From: a virus
Direction: 5' to 3' (one strand)
Length of the DNA: 64,000 nt
Virus record (IMG/VR): IMGVR_UViG_3300009181_000044
Location: 34,858 to 98,857 of that record
Of the stretch, positions 9,584 through 19,841 are shown piece after piece. Under the pieces are notes generated by a model. That model saw only the letters and a program-made list of their open reading frames with translations, was not told the DNA's origin and did no database searches. Position 1 is the first letter of the stretch. Each line of letters opens with the position of its first letter. The translations under genes were made by a program, and so were the position numbers.

Positions 9584-10000
9584 ATGAGTAAAGCATTAGA
9601 ATTAGCCAAGTTTGGTAGGGAAACTATTCCTGCTGGTGCGGTCGTGGGTGACTCTGACACGCAAACTTTAAGCAATAAGCGTATTACGCCAAGAATTTTA
9701 GCAAGCACTAGTAATAGTGCTACACCTACATTAAATACCGATAGTTATGACATAATGGTCATTACTAACCAAACTGTTGCTATTACGTCATTTACTACTA
9801 ATTTGACGGGTACGCCAACAAACGGACAAAAACTTTGGATTTCAATTACTGGTACTGCTGCTGTTGCTATAACGTGGGGTGCTTCATTTGAAGCATCTAC
9901 AACAGCATTACCAACTACCACAGTTACTACTGCACGTTTAGATGTAGGGTTTGTGTGGAATTCAACAACTACAAAATGGCGTTGCGTGGCAGCGGCATAA
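9584..10000 (+). CDS. Fibre-associated structural protein
   Basis: A 138-residue Thr/Ala-rich protein. The start (MSKALELAKFGRETIP...GDSDTQTLSNKRI) is a signature of tail-fibre N-termini, and the rest is a single beta domain ending in WNSTTTKWRCVAAA. It may be a short fibre or a fibre tip. A CGGAGA ribosome-binding site lies upstream. Confidence 0.55.
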   Translation: MSKALELAKFGRETIPAGAVVGDSDTQTLSNKRITPRILASTSNSATPTLNTDSYDIMVITNQTVAITSFTTNLTGTPTNGQKLWISITGTAAVAITWGASFEASTTALPTTTVTTARLDVGFVWNSTTTKWRCVAAA

Positions 10001-10011
10001 GGAAAAAAAGC

Positions 10012-10227
10012 ATGAAAATAGACTTTGAATTTGACTCAACTTACGGCGTATTTCGTGACGCCTTACACTTACCAGACAATCATACGTTTACAGATACAGA
10101 AATTAGCACAATGAAGCAACAACGTTTTGATAACTGGATTGCAGTAGTTACGGCTCCGCCACCAAATTACGTGCTAGATGCTGATGGAAATGTGGTGTTA
10201 GATGAAAACGGTAATCCTATAATTTAG
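10012..10227 (+). CDS. Small fibre accessory protein
   Basis: A 71-residue acidic protein starting MKIDFEFDSTYGVFRDALHLPDNHTF. The ATG at 10012 was chosen because AAGGA lies just upstream, and a longer reading would run back into the preceding gene. Residues DADGNVVLDENGNPII form a short acidic C-terminal repeat. Small proteins of this kind often serve as fibre chaperones; that role is inferred from position. Confidence 0.55.
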   Translation: MKIDFEFDSTYGVFRDALHLPDNHTFTDTEISTMKQQRFDNWIAVVTAPPPNYVLDADGNVVLDENGNPII

Positions 10228-10236
10228 GAGTAACAT

Positions 10237-13200
10237 ATGGCCAATAGATATTGGGTAGGTGGCACAGGTGCGTGGAGTAGTACAAGCACCGCAAACTGGT
10301 CTGCGGCGACTGGCTTGTCTTTTACCGCCAGCCGTACTGGTACTACTTTAACCACTGTTGGTTCGCCTGCACTTGCGGTTGGTATGACTGTTTGGGGTTC
10401 AACTGGCACTAATCTTGGAACAATAAGCAGTGGCAGTGTTAATACGTGGACTATGAACACAAGTGGAACTGTGTCATCTCAAAGCATGAGTGCGGCGACT
10501 ATTGGTGCATCTGTACCGACCGCGGCAGATTCTGTATTTTTTGATGCCAATTCAAATAGCAGTACTACGGCATTTACAGTAACAATGTCTGTAACGCCAA
10601 GGGTCTGTAATGACTTCACAGCGTCAGGTCTCGATGGGGTTATGACCCTTGCGGGTTCAGCTATTGGCTTGACAGTATCAGGCAGTCTTACATTTCACGC
10701 CACAAACTTTAGCCGCACCTATACGGGTACAACAACATTTAATGCCACGACAACAGGAAAAACTGTAACCACTAATGGTGTTGCTTTTGGTTCGGTGGTT
10801 ACGTTTGATGGTGTTGGCGGTGCATGGACTTTAGGTTCTGCGTTTAATTGCGGCACTAGCGACTTAACAGTTACCAACGGCACATTTGATACTTCAGCAA
10901 GTAATTATTCTGTAACTGCTGGCCGTTTATTTTCAAACAACGCAAACGTCAGAACGATAAATTTGAACGGATCAACTGTTGCTGTATCTAGTTCTAGCCC
11001 TGTCACATTTACTACAACAAACCTTACATTTAACGTAGGAACATCAACACTTAATTGTTCTAACGTATTTCCAACATTTTCTGGTAGCGGGCTAACTTAT
11101 TACAACGTATCTTTTACATCTACAACAGCATTACCAATAATCACAGGCGCAAACACATTTAATAATTTAACTTTTGCGGGTAGAACTACTGTTGGTGTCG
11201 GCGCAGTAAGTATTTATGCAAACCAGACAATTAACGGGACGTTTACAGTAAGTGCGGGTACTGCTTCTGCATACCGCATACAAATTAACTCTGACACTTT
11301 TGGCACAATACGCACATTAACTTGTGCGGCAGTATCTTTAACTGATGTTGATTTTAGGGATATAACTATTGCAGGGGCGGCGGCCCCTGCTACTGGAACA
11401 AGAATTGGAGATGGCAAAGGCAATAGTGGAATTACATTTCCTGCGGCTAAGACTGTTTACTATCGTGCACTTGTTTCTGCGGGTTGGGGTGGTACTGGTG
11501 GTGGTCTTTGGTCTGCTACATCAGGCGGTGCAGTAGACGGAACCATGTTCCCATTAGCACAAGACACTGCTGTATTTCCTGCGGATACATATCCTGCAAG
11601 TGGTTCAACGACAACTATCAATGATAATTACTACATTGGCACAATAGATATGTCGTTAAGAACGTCAAATACCATGACGTTAGCAACAGGCACAACTGCA
11701 CCATTTATTTACGGTAGTTGGATAAATGGTACGGGTATAACAATATCTGGAACAGGAATACTTACATTTGCAGGGCGCACTACACAACAAATTACAAGTG
11801 CGGGTATAACATTTACTCAGCCTATAACGATTAATAGTTCAGGTGGTTCGGTTACTTTACAAGATGCATTAAATATTGGCACTAACAACCTGTTAATTCC
11901 ACGGGGCACTTTTGATACATCGTCATCTGGAAATTATGCTGTAACTGCTGCTTCTTTGCAGCTGAATCAAACCAATCCAAGAGGCGCTAATTTAAACGCA
12001 TCTACTATTACGTTAAGCTCACAGTATCCAATTAGTATTCCTTCTACACTTGGTGGTTTAACATGGAATGCAGGAACATCAACCATAAATTGTACATCTC
12101 CAATAGTAGGTTGGTTCCCCGGTTCTACACAAACTTATTACAACGTAGCATTTACATCTACTGCACTAACCACTCCGCAATTGGGTGTAACTGCATCTGA
12201 TGCAAGCATATTTAATAATTTAACAATTACTGGTAGAGCTACTATTGGCATAGGTGTTTTATCCGTTGCTTCAAATCATACAATTAACGGAACATTTACA
12301 GTAAATGCTGGCGCGGTGGCATCATGCCGCATAGCCGTTTTCTCTAGCACTTTTAACACTACACGCACATTAACTTGTGCGGCTGTATCTTTAGCGGATG
12401 TTGATTTTAGAGATATAACCATTGCAGGGGCGGCATCTCCTGCGTCAGGAACTCGACTAGGTGATTGCAAAGGCAATAGTGGAATTACATTTCCTGCGGC
12501 TAAGACTGTGTTTTATGGGGAAACTGGGTCTAGCAGTTGGGGTACTGGAGGCATTGGTTCTTGGTCTGCTACGTCTGGTGGGGGTAGAGATTCAACGCAG
12601 TTCCCATTAGCACAAGATACTGCTGTATTTCCTGCGGCAACTTATCCTGCCTCTGGTTCAACGACAACTATTAACGCTGAGTACAACATTGGCACAATAG
12701 ATATGTCGTTGAGAACGTCAGACACGATGACGTTGGCAACAGGTGGAAATTCACTATCAGTTTATGGTAATTGGATAAATGGAACTGGGATTACATTAAC
12801 TGGTACAGGTCGAATAACATATTCGGGACGAACTACACAAACAATTACAAGTTCGGCTAAGACTTTTACACAGCCTTTTAGTGTTACCTCTCCAAGTGGT
12901 TCAGTTGTTTTGCAAGATGCGTTTACAACAAGTTCAACCCTTGCAACAAATTTAAACTATGGAACTTTAGACCTTCAGTCATACACATTAACTACAAGTT
13001 TATTTAGTTCAGCTAACTCCAACACTAGAACCATTGCTTTTGGTACAGGTCAAATATCTTGTACTGCTACAGGTACTCCGTGGGATACGCAAACAGTTAC
13101 AGGACTTACTACAACAGGAACACAGGTAGTTAACATAACATATACAGGCTCTACTACTATTACAGTATTTTCAGGTCCATTATCAGAAGCAAATTCAATT

Positions 13201-14136
13201 AGTTTTAACTTTACTGGAGGAACTTATGGACTGTTGTTTTTAAGTATCGCTGGATATACTGCAAGAAGCGTTAACTTTACTGGTTATGCCGGAGGAGTGA
13301 GCGTAATAGCCTCAACTATTATATATGGAAGTTTAACTCTTTCTGCAAGCATGACGCTTACTTCCTTCACAGGCGGACTAACATTTGGCGCAACAAGCGG
13401 CACTCAGCAAATAACAACAAACACAAAAACAATACCTTTTCCACTTAACTTTGATGGAGTTGGGGGCACATTCCAACTTCAAGATACGTTGACAATGGGT
13501 ACTAGTAGATCCATTACATTAACTAACGGCACATTAAATTTAAATGGTCAAACATTAACATTTACTGCTGGAAGCTTTATAACTGCAACAGGCACAAAAA
13601 ATTTAACCTTTAATGGCGGCACATTAGTTGTCCCATCCTCTGCATTTAACAACGCTGCACCCACAGGATTTACCACCACAGCAGGAACAGGAACAGGCAC
13701 AATTTCCATGACTAGCGCAACCGCCAAGACGTTTGTTGGCGGTGATTCTACATTTAATTGCACAATTAACCAAGGTGGTGCTGGTGCATTGTTTATTACA
13801 GGTTCAAACACTTTCAGCAATATCACAAACACAGTACAACCAGCGTCTGTGCTATTTACCGCAGGAACCACCACCACATTCAGCAATTTCAGTTTGTCAG
13901 GCACGGCGGGAAATTTGATAACGATTGGTTCTGACACTGCCGCAAGCCACACACTGTCAAAGGCAAGCGGTACTGTAAGCAGAGACTATTTGTCAATTAG
14001 TCAGTCCATAGCTACTGGTGGGGCCAATTGGTATGCAGGGGCAAATTCCACAGACGGCGGCAATAACTCAGGGTGGGTGTTTACTGTACCCCCTACGCCT
14101 ACTTCAAATGGCAACTTCTTTTTAATGTTTAATTAA
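10237..14136 (+). CDS. Giant beta-helical tail fibre with internal duplication
   Basis: A 1299-residue protein starting MANRYWVGGTGAWSSTSTANW. It is almost entirely Thr/Ser/Gly/Asn-rich beta sequence with repeated TINGTFTV, DVDFRDITIAGAA and GTIDMSLRTS units. A block of about 1053 nt (351 residues) is tandemly duplicated: matching segments lie at 11344 and 12397, and at ~11640 and ~12693. There are no membrane or catalytic motifs. It is the largest gene in the window and probably a side fibre or adhesin. Confidence 0.7.
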   Translation: MANRYWVGGTGAWSSTSTANWSAATGLSFTASRTGTTLTTVGSPALAVGMTVWGSTGTNLGTISSGSVNTWTMNTSGTVSSQSMSAATIGASVPTAADSVFFDANSNSSTTAFTVTMSVTPRVCNDFTASGLDGVMTLAGSAIGLTVSGSLTFHATNFSRTYTGTTTFNATTTGKTVTTNGVAFGSVVTFDGVGGAWTLGSAFNCGTSDLTVTNGTFDTSASNYSVTAGRLFSNNANVRTINLNGSTVAVSSSSPVTFTTTNLTFNVGTSTLNCSNVFPTFSGSGLTYYNVSFTSTTALPIITGANTFNNLTFAGRTTVGVGAVSIYANQTINGTFTVSAGTASAYRIQINSDTFGTIRTLTCAAVSLTDVDFRDITIAGAAAPATGTRIGDGKGNSGITFPAAKTVYYRALVSAGWGGTGGGLWSATSGGAVDGTMFPLAQDTAVFPADTYPASGSTTTINDNYYIGTIDMSLRTSNTMTLATGTTAPFIYGSWINGTGITISGTGILTFAGRTTQQITSAGITFTQPITINSSGGSVTLQDALNIGTNNLLIPRGTFDTSSSGNYAVTAASLQLNQTNPRGANLNASTITLSSQYPISIPSTLGGLTWNAGTSTINCTSPIVGWFPGSTQTYYNVAFTSTALTTPQLGVTASDASIFNNLTITGRATIGIGVLSVASNHTINGTFTVNAGAVASCRIAVFSSTFNTTRTLTCAAVSLADVDFRDITIAGAASPASGTRLGDCKGNSGITFPAAKTVFYGETGSSSWGTGGIGSWSATSGGGRDSTQFPLAQDTAVFPAATYPASGSTTTINAEYNIGTIDMSLRTSDTMTLATGGNSLSVYGNWINGTGITLTGTGRITYSGRTTQTITSSAKTFTQPFSVTSPSGSVVLQDAFTTSSTLATNLNYGTLDLQSYTLTTSLFSSANSNTRTIAFGTGQISCTATGTPWDTQTVTGLTTTGTQVVNITYTGSTTITVFSGPLSEANSISFNFTGGTYGLLFLSIAGYTARSVNFTGYAGGVSVIASTIIYGSLTLSASMTLTSFTGGLTFGATSGTQQITTNTKTIPFPLNFDGVGGTFQLQDTLTMGTSRSITLTNGTLNLNGQTLTFTAGSFITATGTKNLTFNGGTLVVPSSAFNNAAPTGFTTTAGTGTGTISMTSATAKTFVGGDSTFNCTINQGGAGALFITGSNTFSNITNTVQPASVLFTAGTTTTFSNFSLSGTAGNLITIGSDTAASHTLSKASGTVSRDYLSISQSIATGGANWYAGANSTDGGNNSGWVFTVPPTPTSNGNFFLMFN

Positions 14137-14174
14137 AAATACTTTGCAAATAAAAATAAATACGGAGGTAACAC

Positions 14175-14861
14175 ATGAGTTACATAGGAAATAGTCCAGG
14201 AGTAGCGTCACAAAGGGTGACTACTAACATAACAGCCACGGCCGGGCAAACTCAGTTTACCACCTTGTCCGGGTACATTTTAGGATACGTGGACGTATAC
14301 CTAAACGGTTCTAAGCTAATAAATGGCGTAGACTTTGAAGCTATTACAGGCACCTACATTACACTATTCACAGCTGCTGAGCTTAGTGATGTGGTAGAAC
14401 TGGTCAGTTATATACCGCGTGGTTTAACTGACGGATACACCAAAGCCGAAGCAGATGCTAAATTTTTAGACGTCGCTGGTGATACTGCCACAGGTACAGT
14501 TACCCTACCCACCCTAAACTTGACCAATGCGCTGGGTACGCAATATGGTGGTACTGGGGTTATTAATAATGTGGCAGCAACTGTTACCAGTTCTGGTAAC
14601 TTTGCGTATACCAGAACTCTTACTGCCACAACAAACGTAACATTTCCAACAACTGGTACCCTAGCTACTATAGCAGGTACAGAAACCCTAACAAACAAAA
14701 CTGTTAGTGCAGGTATTTTAACAGGTACTGTAACAGCGGGCGGCGGGGTGGGCACTAGTGGACAATTTTTACAGTCCACTAGTACAGGCGTACAGTGGGC
14801 TAGTGTTGTTTCGGCGCCTCCCATTACTAAACTACAAGCACAATCATTTGGAGGCTTTTAA
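14175..14861 (+). CDS. Tail fibre protein
   Basis: A 228-residue fibre. The N-terminus (MSYIGNSPG, then DVYLNGSKLINGVDF) is the classical attachment domain of many aquatic-phage fibres. It is followed by a shaft (TKAEADAKFLD...GTVTLPTLNLTN) and a LTNKTVSAGILTGTVTAGG repeat. It ends abruptly, so the receptor-binding tip may be supplied by the next genes. Confidence 0.7.
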   Translation: MSYIGNSPGVASQRVTTNITATAGQTQFTTLSGYILGYVDVYLNGSKLINGVDFEAITGTYITLFTAAELSDVVELVSYIPRGLTDGYTKAEADAKFLDVAGDTATGTVTLPTLNLTNALGTQYGGTGVINNVAATVTSSGNFAYTRTLTATTNVTFPTTGTLATIAGTETLTNKTVSAGILTGTVTAGGGVGTSGQFLQSTSTGVQWASVVSAPPITKLQAQSFGGF

Positions 14862-15284
14862 ATGGCACAAAATACAAACCCAATCTTTCCTTTAGTTCCA
14901 GTAGTAACATGGGTCAATGCGGCAGGTCTTGTTGCAAACACAACCACCGATTTAACTGCTGGTACTAACTACAATTCTAACTTTACTGCCAATGCAATAA
15001 ATGGTTCTAGAGTTGACTTTATCCGCGTAAGAACATTAGGTACAAACGTAGCAACAGTTATTCGCGTTTGGATTAACAATGGTTCAACTACAGCAACAGC
15101 CGCTAATAATACGCTATTTTTTGAAAGAACACTGGCTGCAACAACTGTTTCACAAACCGCAGAACAAATTGATACAGTTCTTCCAGTAAATATATCTTTA
15201 CCAGCAAGTTATAAAATTTACTACACATTTGGAACTGCTGTAGCAGCTGGCTATAGCATACAAGTAGTTGGCGGAGATTACTAA
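14862..15284 (+). CDS. Fibre tip or accessory structural protein
   Basis: A 140-residue beta protein starting MAQNTNPIFPLVPVVTW. It starts directly after the stop of the preceding fibre with no gap. Its C-terminal TAA overlaps the next ATG (TAATG). Proteins of this length and style recur in fibre loci of freshwater phages. The exact role is unknown. Confidence 0.5.
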   Translation: MAQNTNPIFPLVPVVTWVNAAGLVANTTTDLTAGTNYNSNFTANAINGSRVDFIRVRTLGTNVATVIRVWINNGSTTATAANNTLFFERTLAATTVSQTAEQIDTVLPVNISLPASYKIYYTFGTAVAAGYSIQVVGGDY

Positions 15285-16411
15285 TGTTTAACGGCTTTCC
15301 TACAACTGTTAGCCCATTAGTCCAGCAATGGGATTTTTCAAACGCAAATTCAGCGCAACTAAGTAACCCTAGTAATCAAGTTGCATTAGCAGACGACTGT
15401 GCACCTACGCAACTTTTTTATGTTGGCGGTAGTTATTACCCAGTAAGGGTAATACTCCCTGCTGCGTCTGCTCTTGGAAAAATCATAAACATAAGAGTTG
15501 AACAAGTTGGAAGTGTTGTTAATTCAGGTAGTAATGGAGTTTGGGTATATGATCTACTAGCCCATCCCAATTCAAATAATGAAGGTACTGTTGTAGCAAA
15601 AATTGGAACTCCTGGAGACTTGTCTTTTGTCTGTGTTGCATATTCAGTAAAGGATGCATCTACTCGTAGCAACTACAAATGGGCGGTTCTTAGTGGAAGT
15701 ACTTCATCTTCCAATGCATTAGGAACCTACTCAGGTACAGGTTCTGCTCAGTTTGGTTATAACACAGTTTCTAGCGTTGGCTCTTTTGCCGCAGGTTCGG
15801 GCAATACTGTTTCAGGTTGGAATAGTGTTGCTTTTGGGCAGGGCCACACTGTGTCCAGTTTATATACTGGCGCTTTTGGAGGAAACTCAAACGTAGTAGA
15901 TGCGGTAAACGCAACTGCTATAGGTGGGTTTTACGGAACAACAAACGGCGTAGCTTTTAAAACCGTATTTCCCGGCGATAGTCTTGGAACTTTTGGCAAT
16001 AGAGGTTTAAGTCAAGCAGGGCTTTTGTCTCTTGCAGTCCAAACAACAGATGCCACAGCAACTGCATTAAGAAGTAATTCAAGCGCCGCTGGGACAACAA
16101 ACCAACTTGTTCTTCAAAACAATTCTGCAATGTACGTATCAGGGAGCATTATTGCCAACGTAACGGCAGCGGGTAATACGGCTGCTTGGAGTTTTGAGGC
16201 GGTTATTAAGCGAGGGGCTAACGCAGCCTCTACGGTGCTTGTTGGTACACCAGTAGTAAACCTAGTTGCTCGAGACGCTGGTGCTTCTACATGGATTGTT
16301 GCACTTACCGCAGACACAACAAACGGAGCATTAATGTTTACGGTAACGGGACAAGCCGCAACGACAATTCGTTGGGTGGCTAATCTTCGCTCGAATGAAG
16401 TTGGATTTTAA
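15284..16411 (+). CDS. Fibre with YadA-head-like repeats
   Basis: A 375-residue protein. Residues ~145-220 show successive 14-residue-type units with SV..G and A.G..N patterns (SVGSFAAGSGNTVSG, NSVAFGQGHTVSS), which read like the left-handed beta-roll of trimeric autotransporter heads. The C-terminal ~130 residues form a separate domain ending TIRWVANLRSNEVGF. It overlaps the upstream stop codon by one base. Probably a trimeric adhesive fibre. Confidence 0.6.
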   Translation: MFNGFPTTVSPLVQQWDFSNANSAQLSNPSNQVALADDCAPTQLFYVGGSYYPVRVILPAASALGKIINIRVEQVGSVVNSGSNGVWVYDLLAHPNSNNEGTVVAKIGTPGDLSFVCVAYSVKDASTRSNYKWAVLSGSTSSSNALGTYSGTGSAQFGYNTVSSVGSFAAGSGNTVSGWNSVAFGQGHTVSSLYTGAFGGNSNVVDAVNATAIGGFYGTTNGVAFKTVFPGDSLGTFGNRGLSQAGLLSLAVQTTDATATALRSNSSAAGTTNQLVLQNNSAMYVSGSIIANVTAAGNTAAWSFEAVIKRGANAASTVLVGTPVVNLVARDAGASTWIVALTADTTNGALMFTVTGQAATTIRWVANLRSNEVGF

Positions 16412-16420
16412 GGAACAATC

Positions 16421-16690
16421 ATGGCAATAGAAACAAATATACAAGAAACAGGAATTGGTGTGTCTTTTCCAACCGCATACGCACGAATTGTTGAATTTCG
16501 TGGAGACAAAACCAGCGTTCAATATCATGTCGCTGTATATGCAACAGCAGAAGCTAGAGAAAAGAGTTTTTCTCCTATAGAGACTCACATGTTTGCATGC
16601 CCATTGCCGCAAGGAGCAGTAGAATTATTGCCATATCTTTACAGTAATTTAAAGCAACAAGCTAGGTTTGAAAACGCGGAGGATTGCTAA
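16421..16690 (+). CDS. Small conserved protein in fibre locus
   Basis: An 89-residue protein starting MAIETNIQETGIGVSFPTAYARI. Tyr/Val-rich strands are followed by an amphipathic C-terminal helix (LLPYLYSNLKQQARFENAED). Preceded by AAGGAA. Likely structural or a fibre chaperone, with no recognisable motif. Confidence 0.5.
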   Translation: MAIETNIQETGIGVSFPTAYARIVEFRGDKTSVQYHVAVYATAEAREKSFSPIETHMFACPLPQGAVELLPYLYSNLKQQARFENAEDC

Positions 16691-17008
16691 ATGCCTATTC
16701 CATTAAACCATGCAGGTGCAGGAACTGTAACTCTTGCAGCTCCTGCAAGCGGGTCATATACTTTAACATTTCCTACGGCAGTTGCTGCCGTAAATGGGTA
16801 TATGTTATCATCAGATACTAGTGGTAATTTAAGTTGGGTAGTAGTCCCTGACCCTGTAGCCACCAACGGTATAGTAGTGAACAGTTTAACGGTATCTACC
16901 AACTATACAATCGCCGCAGGCTATTCAGGGTCATCGGCAGGCCCCGTAACACTGGCTTCAGGAGTTACAGTAACAGTCGCATCCGGTTCACGCTGGGTTG
17001 TTTTATAA
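16691..17008 (+). CDS. Small fibre-like protein
   Basis: A 105-residue protein starting MPIPLNHAGAGTVTLAAPASG. This N-terminal pattern (repeated T-x-T-x with PASGSYTLTFP) also opens the two larger fibres downstream. It could be a truncated fibre or a dedicated tip protein. It abuts the upstream gene without a gap. Confidence 0.5.
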   Translation: MPIPLNHAGAGTVTLAAPASGSYTLTFPTAVAAVNGYMLSSDTSGNLSWVVVPDPVATNGIVVNSLTVSTNYTIAAGYSGSSAGPVTLASGVTVTVASGSRWVVL

Positions 17009-17018
17009 AGGAAAGAAT

Positions 17019-18257
17019 ATGAGTATTGTTTTACTCGGAGCAACAAGCGGAAGTGTTACCTTAGCCGAACCAGCCGTTGGTGGAAGTACCACTATTAATA
17101 TTCCTGCTGTTTCAGGCACTATGGCTGTGTTGCCCACTGCTACTGGGGTTCTTGCAGAAGCCAGTGGCGGCACTGGTACTGCGGTGGGTTATACAGGATT
17201 CAAGAATCGTATTATTAATGGTGCGATGGCGATTGACCAGCGTAATGCTGGGGCAATTATTAATAATGCTGGAAGCGGTGCTGGTGCATATACGCTGGAT
17301 AGATTTGTTATATTTGAAAATGGGTCAATGGCATTCTCTGTTCAGCAAACTCCAAGCACAACTGAAACTGGCTATGCTGTGCGTGTTGCCGCCGGATTTC
17401 AAAATTATTTAGCAGTAACTACAACAACTGGAGCAAGCCCAGGTACAGATGTTAGATCACAACTCTATCAAAGTATTGAAGGTTATAACATTGCAGATTT
17501 TGCATGGGGAACTGCTTCTGCAAAAACTGTTACTTTATCATTTTGGGTACGAAGTTCATTAACAGGCCAATTTGGTGGTACTCTACAAGGTGGGGCTGGT
17601 CAGTCATATCCTTTTATTTACACAATCTCTGCTGCAAATACTTGGGAACAAAAATCTATTACTGTACCAGGTGCAACAGCAGGAACCTGGGTAGTTAACA
17701 ACAACGCAGGTTTAACTTTAGTACTTGATCTTGGCGGCGGTTCAAATTTACTTTCGCCAACAAGCGGAGCATGGGTCACAGCAGATTATCGTGGTGTAAC
17801 TGGTGATACAAAAATAAGTGAAACTACGGGAGCCACCTTCTACATCACAGGCGTTCAACTGGAAAAAGGCTCAACAGCAACTGCGTTTGACTTCCGCCCA
17901 TATGGGACTGAGTTGGCTTTGTGTCAGCGGTATTATGAAAAATCATATGATATTGGAACTGCAATAGGAACAAGTTCAGCTGGAATAGTTGCTCCTCAGA
18001 TTACTACAACAAATTATTACAATAATGGTTTGCCTAGATGGATGGTTGAAAAAAGAGCTACACCAACAGTTGTAATTTACAACTCTAATACTGGTACAGT
18101 AAACTCTTTGTATAATACAGATAGTGGAGCAAATGTTACTATTAGCAGTTTAACTGGTGTGAATACAAAAGGATATCAGTATATTTACAGTAGTGCTGCT
18201 GTAGCATCAGCTGGACAACGATTGGAATATCATTACACGGTAAGTGCGGAACTATAA
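17019..18257 (+). CDS. Tail fibre, paralogue 1 of a pair
   Basis: A 412-residue fibre. The ATG at 17019 follows AAAGGAAAG and is preferred over an upstream start. After the adaptor comes [18 protein letters not shown], a strongly conserved entry into a beta-jelly-roll carbohydrate-binding domain. It is followed by [13 protein letters not shown] and [13 protein letters not shown], and LCQRYYEKS begins the tip domain. The gene at 18429 repeats the same layout. The tips differ, which is consistent with alternative receptors. Confidence 0.75.
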   Translation: MSIVLLGATSGSVTLAEPAVGGSTTINIPAVSGTMAVLPTATGVLAEASGGTGTAVGYTGFKNRIINGAMAIDQRNAGAIINNAGSGAGAYTLDRFVIFENGSMAFSVQQTPSTTETGYAVRVAAGFQNYLAVTTTTGASPGTDVRSQLYQSIEGYNIADFAWGTASAKTVTLSFWVRSSLTGQFGGTLQGGAGQSYPFIYTISAANTWEQKSITVPGATAGTWVVNNNAGLTLVLDLGGGSNLLSPTSGAWVTADYRGVTGDTKISETTGATFYITGVQLEKGSTATAFDFRPYGTELALCQRYYEKSYDIGTAIGTSSAGIVAPQITTTNYYNNGLPRWMVEKRATPTVVIYNSNTGTVNSLYNTDSGANVTISSLTGVNTKGYQYIYSSAAVASAGQRLEYHYTVSAEL

Positions 18258-18261
18258 TTAT

Positions 18262-18426
18262 ATGTACAAATTAACTAATATAAATCCAAGAACAAATATC
18301 GTTGAGTGTTTAATACGTTTATCTGACGGAGCATTCATCCCATTTGCCCCCGACAACACAGACTACCAAGCCTTTCTTGCTTGGTGCGCAGAGGGCAACA
18401 CGCCTGAACCAGCAGAAGGAGCATAA
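18262..18426 (+). CDS. Small fibre-accessory protein, paralogue of 19674 gene
   Basis: A 54-residue protein ending with [24 protein letters not shown]. The gene at 19674 has a nearly identical C-terminal half, and each sits directly downstream of one of the two paralogous fibres. The pairing suggests a cognate chaperone or assembly factor. The ATG at 18262 lies 4 nt after the fibre stop codon. Confidence 0.6.
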   Translation: MYKLTNINPRTNIVECLIRLSDGAFIPFAPDNTDYQAFLAWCAEGNTPEPAEGA

Positions 18427-18428
18427 CC

Positions 18429-19673
18429 ATGGCGATCACGCTAGACGGAACTTTGGGCATCACAACCCCAGGACTGACAAACACAGGCACAGAAATCCTT
18501 GTTAATTTAACTACAACAGGCAACACCATTTTAGGTGACGCAAGCACAGACACTGTGTTAATGACTGGAGCGCCTTCTATTGGCGGTGCTGGCTTGGGCA
18601 TGGGCATGGGGTTTCGCAATCGTATTATTAACGGGGATATGCGGATTGACCAGCGTAATGCTGGGGCGAGTTTGTCGCTTACTAGTGTTTCTGGATTTCC
18701 TGTTGACAGATGGAATCCTGTTATCAGACCAACGGGCGGCGGTACTGCTACCGGACAACAAGTCTCAGATGCACCAACAGGATTTTCTAATAGTTTAAAA
18801 CTAACAGTTGCAACAGCAGATACTAGTCTTGCATCACAAGATTATTATTTTTTGTGGCAAAAAATTGAAGGATTTAATTCATACGATTTTCTGTTTGGTA
18901 CCGCTAACGCATCTTCTGTAACCTTATCGTTTTGGGTTAAATCTAGCGTTACGGGACAGCTGAGTGCATTTTTACAAAACTCAGCAGAATCATATATATG
19001 CCCTATTTCATATACAATTAATGCCGCAAATACTTGGGAAAAGAAAACAATCACTTTTTCCGGTGCAACTGCTGGAACTTGGGTTGGTGCAACTAACGGT
19101 GATGGATTGCATGTTGGATTTTCATTAGCTAATGGCACCGGTCTACAAAGCACCTCTGGTGTTTGGACTGCATCTAATTTATATGGTTCCACTGGAGATA
19201 TTAATTGGATGGCAACATCTGGTAATACATGGCAAATTACAGGCGTTCAGCTTGAAAAAGGCAGTACCGCAACATCGTTTGACTTTCGTGATTATGGGAC
19301 TGAGTTGGGTTTGTGTCAGAGGTACTACTGGCAATTAAGCAGTTCCGACAAAGGCGGCTACACAAACGGGTTGATTTATCAAGGGTGGGCCGACACAGCC
19401 ACGAGTTCAATTGGCATCGCTCAGTTTCCTGTGACCATGAGAACTGCTCCAACGCTTTCTACAAGCGGCACAGTGGCTGACTATGTATTTAGAGCGCCAC
19501 AGAGCCAAGGCATTTCCCCTGTTTGCAATGGCGTCCCAACAATTTCAACTAGCGGAACAAATTACGTTCGCATGGGTGCAACAACAAGCAGTACGTTCAC
19601 TATTGGCGCTGGTCACTATTTTAGTTTTTCTGGCAACACAACGGGCTTTGTTGGTTTTTCTGCGGAGTTATAA
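18429..19673 (+). CDS. Tail fibre, paralogue 2 of a pair
   Basis: A 414-residue fibre with the same architecture as the gene at 17019: an adaptor, then FRNRIINGDMRIDQRNAG, a jelly-roll-like domain with VTLSFWVKSSVTGQ and [19 protein letters not shown], and the LCQRYYWQLS junction. The C-terminal ~90 residues are unlike paralogue 1. This indicates a conserved shaft with an exchanged receptor-binding tip. Confidence 0.75.
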   Translation: MAITLDGTLGITTPGLTNTGTEILVNLTTTGNTILGDASTDTVLMTGAPSIGGAGLGMGMGFRNRIINGDMRIDQRNAGASLSLTSVSGFPVDRWNPVIRPTGGGTATGQQVSDAPTGFSNSLKLTVATADTSLASQDYYFLWQKIEGFNSYDFLFGTANASSVTLSFWVKSSVTGQLSAFLQNSAESYICPISYTINAANTWEKKTITFSGATAGTWVGATNGDGLHVGFSLANGTGLQSTSGVWTASNLYGSTGDINWMATSGNTWQITGVQLEKGSTATSFDFRDYGTELGLCQRYYWQLSSSDKGGYTNGLIYQGWADTATSSIGIAQFPVTMRTAPTLSTSGTVADYVFRAPQSQGISPVCNGVPTISTSGTNYVRMGATTSSTFTIGAGHYFSFSGNTTGFVGFSAEL

Positions 19674-19841
19674 ATGACTACATACAAACTTTTAAAAGTA
19701 GATGGTGTTGAAATTGGCGTTTTTCGTAACGATAAAGACAGCATCCCCTTTGTTGAAGACAACACTGACTACCAAGCATATTTGAAATGGCTTGCAGAGG
19801 GCAACACGCCCCTACCAGCAGACACACAAGGAGCTGTATAA
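19674..19841 (+). CDS. Small fibre-accessory protein, paralogue of 18262 gene
   Basis: A 55-residue protein starting MTTYKLLKVDGVEIGVFRND and ending DNTDYQAYLKWLAEGNTPLP plus a short tail. It starts at the first base after the TAA of the preceding fibre, and the next gene begins right after its stop. It matches the 18262 protein over the last ~30 residues, so a fibre-plus-partner unit has been duplicated. Confidence 0.65.
   Translation: MTTYKLLKVDGVEIGVFRNDKDSIPFVEDNTDYQAYLKWLAEGNTPLPADTQGAV

Noticed and set aside
13548-13952. Long open frames antisense to fibre genes (also 7104-7451 and 14408-14824)
   Set aside because: They lie opposite well-supported fibre genes, lack ribosome-binding sites, and arise from the Thr/Ala/Gly codon bias of the fibre.
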